This document shows positions 1 through 5,247 of a DNA stretch of 5,247 nt, piece by piece. A model generated the notes under the pieces. It made no database searches. It saw only the letters and a program-made list of their open reading frames with translations, and was not told the origin of the DNA. The position numbers and the translations under genes were made by a program. Location: contig JABFRZ010000672.1 of the NCBI GenBank assembly GCA_013140785.1, positions 1 through 5,247 on the forward strand, written 5' to 3'. The DNA comes from Planctomycetota bacterium. GTDB lineage: Bacteria; Planctomycetota; UBA1135; GCA-002686595. Position 1 is the stretch's first letter. Every line of letters starts with the position of its first letter.

Positions 1-169
1 CCGCGACGAGTTCGGACTTGTCGCGCTGGCCATCGACTCGCACCGGACGGCCGGGTCCGGGGCGGACGAGCACGCCGTTGAACAGTACGGAATGTTTCTC
101 CGGATGGACGCCGGTGACGAGCGTCGAGCGCCAGAAGCCGATCGCTCCACGCACGATCAGCCTGCCCAC
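1..169 (-). CDS. Possible partial protein gene running off the left edge (doubtful)
   Basis: A minus-strand frame is open from just after a TAG at 191-193 to the window edge, about 56 codons from a GTG at 167-169. A second GTG at 152-154 has a weak GGCAGG six bases upstream. The translation is well mixed, with segments such as GFWRSTLVTGVHPEK and FNGVLVRPGPGRPVRVDG, and I do not recognise it. Support is base composition: over about 18-125, positions that would be second codon bases are clearly poorer in G+C (about 44%) than first and third bases (about 80%), as expected for coding sequence. The plus frame starting at base 2 fits that pattern equally well. A plus frame starting at base 3, ending at TGA 213-215 with the C-terminus ESVKRYPDRYLG, fits 126-212 slightly better. 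The strand is therefore uncertain. If the minus reading is right, the gene follows the small secreted-protein gene in the same direction. Confidence 0.3.
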   Translation of the reverse strand, partial: MGRLIVRGAIGFWRSTLVTGVHPEKHSVLFNGVLVRPGPGRPVRVDGQRDKSELVA

Positions 170-244
170 CGCGGAAGAAAGCGTGAAGCGCTACCCCGAC
201 CGCTACTTGGGCTGAGTACGGAGCAGAGTCCTACCCAGATCGGA

Positions 245-532
245 CTAGCGGCGCGAGCGGAACGAGTGCCGCGGCTTCTCCGGCAAGCGGATGGCCTTGC
301 CGGTCGTCAAGAGCGCGCGACGCTGGACCGACCCAAGACGCATGGCGTCCTCGGACCCAGCGCGACCCTGAGCCATCCGGAGCAGATTGGTCCGTTCCAC
401 GGAACCGAATCCCTGGACCGGGACGTGAGCCTGCTTCTTGGTTGGGCGCGGTGCGGACCGGGTCTGAGCGGCTGCGCTCCATGACAAACAGGCGAGCGCG
501 AGAACAACGAATAGTTGCGAGCGGATCCTCAT
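245..532 (-). CDS. Small basic secreted protein, function unknown
   Basis: A 95-residue protein with a clear Sec signal peptide: a basic N-terminus (MRIRSQ), a hydrophobic core (LFVVLALACLSW) and an SAAA site before Gln23, so signal peptidase I probably cuts after Ala22. Cys15 is not in a lipobox (the residues before it are Ala-Leu-Ala), so a lipoprotein is unlikely. The mature part is about 73 residues, rich in Arg and Lys, with no cysteine, no second membrane segment and no domain I recognise. It should be released to the periplasm or outside the cell. The ATG at 530-532 is preferred because it places the signal peptide at the N-terminus. An AGGGGA stretch upstream lies about 12 bases away, rather far for a ribosome binding site. 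The gene stands alone, with tRNA-Gly transcribed divergently about 150 bases away. The signal peptide makes it likely real, but short high-GC frames can mislead. Confidence 0.68.
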   Translation of the reverse strand: MRIRSQLFVVLALACLSWSAAAQTRSAPRPTKKQAHVPVQGFGSVERTNLLRMAQGRAGSEDAMRLGSVQRRALLTTGKAIRLPEKPRHSFRSRR

Positions 533-669
533 GCCGAAGGCTATCCCCTGTTTGGAGCGCGCGCCTCTGAATCGCTTTCGTCGCCGCTGCGGCCCGCGTG
601 GTCCGGAGCCGGCGGAAATCCTGCGCCCTCGTACTCCCGCCTAGCCTTCCGTTGCCGCATGCCCCGCGC

Positions 670-675
670 TACTCT
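670..675 (+). promoter_or_regulatory. Weak candidate -10 element for the tRNA gene
   Basis: TACTCT lies 11 bases before the mature tRNA 5' end, a plausible distance for a start site with a short precursor leader. No convincing -35 box is found 16-18 bases upstream; the sequence there reads TTCCGT. The rest of 533-669, between the secreted-protein gene and this point, shows no gene and no clear hairpin. Confidence 0.2.
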
Positions 676-685
676 GCCCGAAGCT

Positions 686-761
<76 letters not shown>

Positions 762-786
762 ACCATCGTATTGGACTCGTCCGCGT

Positions 787-818
787 TGGGTTGCGGGCAG
801 CGTCCGCGCTGGAACCCA
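787..818. terminator. Imperfect hairpin between tRNA-Gly and the convergent RCC1 gene
   Basis: TGGGTT (787-792) can pair with AACCCA (813-818), and inside it GCGG (793-796) with CCGC (804-807), leaving a small asymmetric bulge. It lies between the tRNA 3' end and the stop of the convergent minus-strand RCC1 gene, where a shared bidirectional terminator would be expected. No T-run follows on either strand, so an intrinsic terminator is only possible. Termination could equally depend on Rho. Confidence 0.2.
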
Positions 819-822
819 GCAC

Positions 823-3045
823 TCAGAAGCGCTCGAGCGGTTTGCCCGCAGCCAGGGCCACGCCGAACGCTCCTCCGATGGCGACGTCCGCGCAGCGAGG
901 GATGCCGAACACGCGCACCGGAACGAACGAGCGCTGATCGTGGCCCGAGACTCCGTTGCCGAGTTGACCCCAGCGGTTGTCGCCGAAGGTCCACAACGTG
1001 CCGTCCGAATGGACCACGGCGGTGTCGTTGAGCTTGCAGGCCACGCGACGCAGACGCGAGAGGCCCGGGACGAGCATCGGGAGGGTGCGCTGAGTGACGC
1101 CCGGGATCCCGAGCTGTCCGAAGTCGTTGAGGCCACAGCTCCACAATCGGCCGTCCGCGCGCAAGAACGCGCTGTGGCGCAGACCGGCGGATATGGACAC
1201 GACGTCGGTGAGTGTCCCGACGCGAGTGGGCGTCGTGACCGTGTTGGTCCCGCCGTTTCCGAGCTGCCCATAGGTGCCCTGGCCCAACGCCCAAGCCGTG
1301 CCGTCGTTCCTGATGAACAGGCTGTGCTCCGCGCCGGCGGCCACCTGGACCACGCCTGTCAAGCCCGGGAGCGGGATCGGAACGAGCTGCCACTGCGAGG
1401 GCGGCCCGCCGAGCTGGGCGTAGAAGTTGCGACCCCAGCCCCAGATGGATCCGTCCGCGCGCAAGGCGAGCGCGTGACGTCCGCCGCAGGCGATCGCGAC
1501 CACGCTCGTCAAGCCCTGGATCTGCCCCGGCACGAGCCGCGTCAGCTGCGTCCCGTCGCCCAGCTGGCCGCGCAGGTTGTTGCCCCAGGACCACACCGTC
1601 CCGTCCGCGCGCAGCGCCAGGCTGAATTCGTCGCCGCACGCCACGGCGACGACCTGGCTCAAGCCCAGGCACGTGATGGGCTCGCCGCGGTCGGGATACA
1701 GGAACGGGATCGTCTGCGTGCCGTCGCCGAGCTGGCCCCAGGAGTTGGCGCCGGCCGCGCGCACGGTGCCGTCGAGCTGGAGCGCGAGCGTGTGCTCGAG
1801 GCCGCACGCGAAGCGCTCGACCCGGCCCCAACGGGTCGCGCGCGGAACGGTGTTGCCGAGCTCGAGCTGGACGAAGTCGTTCTGGCCGAAGGTGCGCACG
1901 CCGGAGGCTGGATCGACGGCGAGGCTGTGGCTGTGGCCGGCGAAGATTCCGCTCCTCCGGCCGAGCCCGGGGACGAGCGCCGGACTCAGCGAGTCGTTGG
2001 GGAAGCCGCTGCTGACCGCGCCGTAGACATTGGCGCCCCAGGCCCAGATGCGGCCCTGCGCGTCGCGGGCCAGGCTGTGGAATGCGCCGCTGGCGAGCGC
2101 GTCGATGGTCGGCAGACCCAGGACGAGCTGTGGTGTTCGCTGCAGCGTGCGCGTGCCGTCGCCGAGCTGACCGTTCAGGTTGTTGCCGCAGGCCCACACC
2201 GTTCCGTCGGTCTTCAGGGCGAGGGTGAAGCTGCCGCCGCAGGCCAGCGCGCGGACGCTCGCCAGACCGCTGGCCTGGACGGGTAGGGGCACCAGGCCGG
2301 CGCCGCCGTCGCCGAGCTGGCCATCCGCATCATTGCCCCAGCCCCACACGGTGCCATCGTTCTTGATGACCATCACCGTGTAGCCGCCCGCGGCGATGCG
2401 CTGGATCGAGGGCACGCCGATCGCCGTCACCGGCACGAGCGAGTCGCCGCCCGTGGTTCCGAGGCCGAGCTGGCCGGCGAGATTGTCGCCCCAGGTGAGG
2501 AGCTGACCGTTGGAGAGCAGCGCAACGCTGAACTTCGCCCCGCAGGCGACGGCCACGGCGGCCTGGATGCCCGCCACCGGCGCGGGTGCCGCGCGGTTCG
2601 TCCGTGAACCGTCGCCGAGCTGCCCCAGGTCGTTCTGGCCCCAGGACAAGACGCGGCCGTCGTCCCGCAGCGCAAGCGCGTGCTTGTCACCCGCAGCGAT
2701 CTGGACGACGCCCGCGAGTCCGGCGATCGGCGCCGGCTGGGAATGCTCGACGAGCGTTCCGTCGCCGAGTTGACCGAACTGGTTCCAGCCCCAGGACCAC
2801 ACCGACCCGTCGGCTCGCAGCGCCAGCGTGAATTGCCAACCGCCGGCGCACTGGACGACATCGGTGAGCTCGACCTCGTTGCCGAAGGAAGCGTCGCCGA
2901 GTTGACCGTGGTTGTTGTTGCCCCAGGCGAGCGGGTCGGCCGGTCCCCGGCTGACCTGCTGGGCGACGAGGTGCGGGACGAGCACGAGCAGGGCCGCGAC
3001 CCATACGGAGAAAGCGGTATTCGAGCGGAGCGAGGAGTGGGACAT
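823..3045 (-). CDS. Exported RCC1-repeat protein with 14 repeats (probable double beta-propeller)
   Basis: A 740-residue protein. Residues 1-29 form a signal peptide: MSHSSLR, a hydrophobic stretch AFSVWVAALLVLV, and cleavage near HLVA-Q. The rest is almost entirely RCC1 repeats (regulator of chromosome condensation family, each unit one propeller blade). The pattern is a WG-x-N-x-x-GQLGDG turn, about 20 variable residues, then a VVAIACG-x-x-H-x-LALR-x-DG-like strand pair. The conserved Gly of the WG pair falls at residues 42, 86, 136, 186, 237, 287, 337, 387, 432, 488, 538, 588, 638 and 688, giving 14 units. The first turn has no preceding strands and the last strands (about 721-734) have no following turn, so the N- and C-termini probably complete one blade. 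Repeats 7 (VYGAVSSG) and 8 (FVQLELG) have lost the GQLGDG signature. Bacterial RCC1 proteins of this kind are exported and presumably bind a protein or ligand; the partner is unknown. No C-terminal anchor or sorting tail is seen. The ATG at 3043-3045 puts the signal peptide first. ATGs at 3058-3060 and 3067-3069 are possible, and none has a strong ribosome binding site. The gene is divergent from the sigma/kinase pair. Confidence 0.93.
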   Translation of the reverse strand: MSHSSLRSNTAFSVWVAALLVLVPHLVAQQVSRGPADPLAWGNNNHGQLGDASFGNEVELTDVVQCAGGWQFTLALRADGSVWSWGWNQFGQLGDGTLVEHSQPAPIAGLAGVVQIAAGDKHALALRDDGRVLSWGQNDLGQLGDGSRTNRAAPAPVAGIQAAVAVACGAKFSVALLSNGQLLTWGDNLAGQLGLGTTGGDSLVPVTAIGVPSIQRIAAGGYTVMVIKNDGTVWGWGNDADGQLGDGGAGLVPLPVQASGLASVRALACGGSFTLALKTDGTVWACGNNLNGQLGDGTRTLQRTPQLVLGLPTIDALASGAFHSLARDAQGRIWAWGANVYGAVSSGFPNDSLSPALVPGLGRRSGIFAGHSHSLAVDPASGVRTFGQNDFVQLELGNTVPRATRWGRVERFACGLEHTLALQLDGTVRAAGANSWGQLGDGTQTIPFLYPDRGEPITCLGLSQVVAVACGDEFSLALRADGTVWSWGNNLRGQLGDGTQLTRLVPGQIQGLTSVVAIACGGRHALALRADGSIWGWGRNFYAQLGGPPSQWQLVPIPLPGLTGVVQVAAGAEHSLFIRNDGTAWALGQGTYGQLGNGGTNTVTTPTRVGTLTDVVSISAGLRHSAFLRADGRLWSCGLNDFGQLGIPGVTQRTLPMLVPGLSRLRRVACKLNDTAVVHSDGTLWTFGDNRWGQLGNGVSGHDQRSFVPVRVFGIPRCADVAIGGAFGVALAAGKPLERF
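844..2925 (-). repeat. DNA-level tandem array of about 150-bp RCC1 units
   Basis: The 14 protein repeats give a visible DNA periodicity of about 150 bp across the gene. On the plus strand, near-copies of GTCGCCGAGCTG recur (for example near 1725, 2158, 2308 and 2613), as do CCGTCCGCGCGCA blocks (near 1150, 1456 and 1605). The units have diverged but keep long identical cores, so the array arose by internal duplication. Homologous recombination or slippage could change the blade number. Confidence 0.85.
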
Positions 3046-3097
3046 GATTGGCGTTTCCATTTCTCGCATGCGCACGCGTCGAGCGCGAACGGAGAAG

Positions 3098-3123
3098 CGG
3101 TGGCGATGGGGAACGGTGGCGAT
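3098..3123. repeat. Two exact 10-bp direct repeats, 16-bp period (possible operator)
   Basis: CGGTGGCGAT occurs at 3098-3107 and again at 3114-3123, with six bases between the copies. It lies 53-78 bases upstream of the chosen RCC1 start, where a regulator or alternative sigma factor could bind. A 16-bp period is not a whole number of helical turns, and the region is GC-rich, so chance is possible. No regulator can be named. Confidence 0.4.
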
Positions 3124-3219
3124 CGAGTGCGTGCGCGACACGCCGAGTGGAGGCCACGACGCGGAGATTGGCCCGCTCATGCGACGAATCTCGCCCCGCG
3201 TTCAGACGTTTCTGCGAAA

Positions 3220-3230
3220 TCCGGTCCGGA
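3220..3230. repeat. Short palindrome in the divergent promoter region
   Basis: TCCGG-T-CCGGA is a perfect five-base inverted repeat around a single base, about 130 bases upstream of the sigma factor ATG. It might be an operator half-site pair. Palindromes this short are common in high-GC DNA. Confidence 0.25.
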
Positions 3231-3361
3231 AAACACCGCGCACCCAAGACCCAGCACGCACTCGCCGCGGGCTAGCTGTGCGCTACTAGAAACCAGAATC
3301 CGCGCTACGCTCTCGGTCCGTGGCCCCGACCGCGTCCTGGTCGAAGTCGCGCCGCGCATCC

Positions 3362-3958
3362 ATGGACATCGACCCGCTCCAACCGCCACACGAGGTCACG
3401 CGGATCCTCGAACGCGCGCGGGACGGCGAGGGGACGGCGGTGGAGGCGCTCTGGTCGACCGTCTACCAGGAGCTCCGGCGGCTAGCCGAAGCGCAGCTGA
3501 CGCGCGAGCGGAGCGGGCACACGCTCCAACCCACCGCGCTCGTCAACGAGGCCTTCTTGCGCCTGGTGGGTCCGACGCCGGTCACGTGGGACAACCGCGC
3601 CCACTTCTTCGGCGCCGCGGCGCGAGCCATGCGGCAGGTGCTCGTAGACTACGCCCGCGCGCGGGGCCGGTCCAAGCGCGGCGAGGGCAAGGTCCCGCTC
3701 TCCCTGGAGCTGGAGCCGGAGCACCCGACCGGGGCGGGATCGAACATCGACTTCCTGGCCCTGGACGAGGCGCTGCTCCGGCTCGCGGTCATGGACGAGC
3801 GCATGGCCCGCGTGGTCGAGCTCTTGTTCTTCGCCGGCCTGACGGTGCAGGACACGGCTCGCCTGCTGGAGGTGTCGCCAGCCACGGTCTCCGGCGACTG
3901 GAAGATCGCGCGCATGTGGCTCCATCGCGAGTTGACGAGTGACGGACCCCGCCGCTGA
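3362..3958 (+). CDS. ECF-type RNA polymerase sigma factor (TIGR02999-like), kinase-linked
   Basis: A 198-residue ECF sigma factor that would direct RNA polymerase to a specific promoter set. Region 2 covers roughly residues 28-105, with WSTVYQELRRLAEAQLTRER, then HTLQPTALVNEAFLRLVG (53-70) and WDNRAHFFGAAARAMRQVLV (76-95). This wording is typical of the TIGR02999/Sigma70_ECF family. Region 4 is residues about 132-191, with a helix-turn-helix around LTVQDTARLLEVSPATVSGDWK. The length is normal for the family. The acidic DAED-like motif usual at the start of region 2.2 is replaced by Gln-Pro-Thr-Ala (56-59), putting Thr58 where an acidic residue is expected. No anti-sigma factor is adjacent; a Ser/Thr kinase gene overlaps the end, suggesting control by phosphorylation (inference). 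The ATG at 3362 is preferred because the family usually begins shortly before the HEVTRILERARDGEG segment. An in-frame GTG at 3320 would add 14 mostly basic residues. Neither start has a clear ribosome binding site. Confidence 0.95.
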   Translation: MDIDPLQPPHEVTRILERARDGEGTAVEALWSTVYQELRRLAEAQLTRERSGHTLQPTALVNEAFLRLVGPTPVTWDNRAHFFGAAARAMRQVLVDYARARGRSKRGEGKVPLSLELEPEHPTGAGSNIDFLALDEALLRLAVMDERMARVVELLFFAGLTVQDTARLLEVSPATVSGDWKIARMWLHRELTSDGPRR

Positions 3959-5247
3959 CTCGTGGCCGCGCGTGGAGCGCGTCCTGCGCGCGCTCCTCGC
4001 CCTTCCGTCCGAGCGACGGACCACCGAGCTCGCGGCTCTGTGCGCAGGCGAGGAGTGGTTGCAGCGTGAGGTCGAGGCCTTGTTGCGGCACGAGGCCGCC
4101 GCCGAGCGCTTCCTGCTCGCGCCCGCTGCGCCTGCCGAGGCGACGTCCGCGGCGGACTCCGCTCCCGCCGATCCGCTCCCCGGCCAGCGGATCGGTCCCT
4201 ATCGACTGGAACGACGGATCGCCTCGGGCGGCATGGGCGACGTCTTCATGGCGCGGCGGGTCGAGGGCGGTTTCGAGCAGGTGGCCGCCATCAAGCTCAT
4301 GCACGCCGGCACGCACACGCGCGAGCTGCTGCGGCGCTTCCAGCAAGAGCGACAGGCGCTCGCCCAGCTCTCGCATGCGAACATCGCGCGGCTCCTGGAC
4401 GGCGGCGCGACCGCGGACGGGCGACCGTACTTCGCGATGGAGTTCGTCGAAGGTGTCTCCATCGCCGAGTACTGCGATGCCCACCGCTACACCGTGCGCC
4501 AGCGCCTCGAGCTCTTCTTGAAGGTCTGCGACGCCGTCCACTACGCGCACCGCAACCTCATCATCCATCGCGACCTGAAGCCCGCCAACATCCTGACGAC
4601 GCCGGCCGGCCAGCCCGTCTTGCTCGACTTCGGCATCGCGAAGTTCCTGGCCCCCGAGGGACCCTTAGCCGCGCCAGAGACCGCCTTGACGGATGCGCGC
4701 TGGATGACCCCCGAATACGCGAGCCCCGAGCAAGTCCTCGGCGCGCCCCTGACGACGGCCTGCGACGTGTACTCGTTGGGCGTGATCTTGTACGAGCTGC
4801 TGACGGGCCACCGCCCCTATCGCGTTCAGGGACCGAGTCTCCTGGAGGTGGAGCGCGCGGTGTGCGGCAGCGAGCCGCAGCGGCCGAGCACGGCCGTCAC
4901 GCGCAGCCTGCTCACGGCGGACGGCGAGGTGCCGAACCCAGCGCTCACTCCCGAGCTCATGAGCGCGCGCCGCAGCAGCACGCCGCGCCTGCTCGCACAG
5001 TCTCTGCGTGGGGACCTGGACAGCGTCATCCTGATGGCCCTGCAGAAGGAGCCCGACCGGCGCTACCGCGGCGTCGACGCTCTCGCGGACGACATCCGCC
5101 GGCACCTGGCCGGAGTGCCCGTGCTGGCGCGACGCGCCACCTGGGCGTACTACGCGCAGCGCTTCTTGCGCCGCAACCGGGTCGTGGCCTCGGCCGTCGG
5201 GCTGGCCGTGCTCGCGCTGCTCGGCGGCACGGCGACGACGCTGTGGC
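3939..5247 (+). CDS. Membrane-anchored Hanks-type Ser/Thr protein kinase (3' end outside the window)
   Basis: The first 436 residues of a bacterial PknB-like kinase, which transfers ATP phosphate to Ser/Thr of protein targets. Residues 1-83 form a helical N-terminal region (for example WPRVERVLRALLALPSERR), typical of kinases paired with this sigma type. The kinase domain is about 88-395. It has the nucleotide loop ASGGMGDV (95-102, first Gly of GxGxxG replaced by Ala95), ATP lysine K119, its partner E137, catalytic HRDLKPAN (210-217, D212), DFG (230-232), SPE (262-264) and D276 of the CDVYSLG segment. All catalytic residues are present, so it should be active. Thr248, Thr251 and Thr257 lie in the activation segment. 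After RRNR, a hydrophobic stretch (415 to at least 433) looks like a transmembrane helix, which would put the kinase in the cytoplasm and the unseen C-terminus outside. In this family that part often carries TPR or other sensor repeats. The GTG at 3939 is the first start after an in-frame TGA at 3933-3935 and keeps the full conserved N-terminus. It overlaps the sigma gene by 20 bases, indicating one operon. Confidence 0.95.
   Translation, partial: MTDPAADSWPRVERVLRALLALPSERRTTELAALCAGEEWLQREVEALLRHEAAAERFLLAPAAPAEATSAADSAPADPLPGQRIGPYRLERRIASGGMGDVFMARRVEGGFEQVAAIKLMHAGTHTRELLRRFQQERQALAQLSHANIARLLDGGATADGRPYFAMEFVEGVSIAEYCDAHRYTVRQRLELFLKVCDAVHYAHRNLIIHRDLKPANILTTPAGQPVLLDFGIAKFLAPEGPLAAPETALTDARWMTPEYASPEQVLGAPLTTACDVYSLGVILYELLTGHRPYRVQGPSLLEVERAVCGSEPQRPSTAVTRSLLTADGEVPNPALTPELMSARRSSTPRLLAQSLRGDLDSVILMALQKEPDRRYRGVDALADDIRRHLAGVPVLARRATWAYYAQRFLRRNRVVASAVGLAVLALLGGTATTLW

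Larger units (their letters stand above)
3046..3361. promoter_or_regulatory. Divergent intergenic region between the RCC1 gene and the sigma factor gene
   Basis: These 316 bases separate two divergently transcribed genes and must hold both promoters unless the RCC1 protein starts further upstream. I see no convincing housekeeping -35/-10 pair on either strand. Candidate signals are the direct repeat at 3098-3123, two GAACGG words (3087-3092 and 3111-3116), a short palindrome at 3220-3230 and a TACTAG word at 3284-3289 that could be a -10 for the sigma gene. The RCC1 frame stays open to 3180, but its translation there (for example PHRHRFSVRARRVR) is Arg/His-rich and precedes the signal peptide, so it is probably untranslated. 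No other gene is visible. Confidence 0.5.

Noticed and set aside
3046..3180. 45-residue N-terminal extension of the RCC1 protein
   Set aside because: It would put the signal peptide more than 45 residues inside the protein. The extension is Arg/His-rich, has no family match and falls in the expected promoter region.
3320..3361. Upstream GTG start for the sigma factor, adding 14 residues
   Set aside because: Family members usually start close to the ATG at 3362. The extra residues are basic and low in complexity, and no ribosome binding site supports the GTG. It is not fully excluded.
2680..3942. Plus-strand open frame of 420 codons across the RCC1 start, intergenic region and sigma gene
   Set aside because: It overlaps the well-supported RCC1 and sigma factor genes in wrong frames, with low-complexity Arg/Ala/Gly/Pro sequence in its second half.
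3789..4568. Minus-strand frame antisense to the sigma and kinase genes
   Set aside because: It opposes two genes with complete family motifs and shows no domain, so it is a high-GC shadow.
4665..5105. Minus-strand frame antisense to the kinase domain
   Set aside because: It is a shadow of the kinase activation segment and C-lobe, with no recognisable protein pattern.

Overview
The window is a high-GC bacterial chromosomal segment. Four protein genes and one tRNA gene are well or reasonably supported, and there is one doubtful partial gene at the left edge. The lineage is a guess. A TIGR02999-type ECF sigma factor joined to a membrane-anchored Hanks-type Ser/Thr kinase is common in Acidobacteriota, Planctomycetota and some other high-GC Gram-negatives such as Myxococcota. 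No marker here narrows it further.

Left part (1-532): a weakly supported minus-strand partial reading frame at the edge, then a minus-strand gene for a small, basic, probably secreted protein (245-532) of unknown function. Middle-left (533-822): a complete plus-strand tRNA-Gly(CCC) with encoded CCA (686-761), lying between two minus-strand genes. Middle (823-3045, minus): a 740-residue exported protein with 14 RCC1-type repeats at about 50-residue spacing, best read as two seven-bladed beta-propellers. The two degenerate repeats, 7 and 8, sit at the junction.

Right part: a 316-base divergent intergenic region (3046-3361) with a 10-bp direct repeat, followed by a plus-strand regulatory pair. 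This pair is an ECF sigma factor (3362-3958) and a Ser/Thr kinase that starts at a GTG inside the end of the sigma gene and runs off the window (3939-5247). The sigma factor lacks the usual acidic region 2.2 motif and has Gln-Pro-Thr-Ala there. This fits a sigma factor activated by threonine phosphorylation from its partner kinase, as described for EcfP/PknT of Vibrio parahaemolyticus.

Working model (inference): the kinase senses a signal across the inner membrane and phosphorylates the sigma factor, which redirects RNA polymerase. The divergently transcribed RCC1 protein is the nearest candidate target or sensor partner, but nothing in the sequence proves that link.
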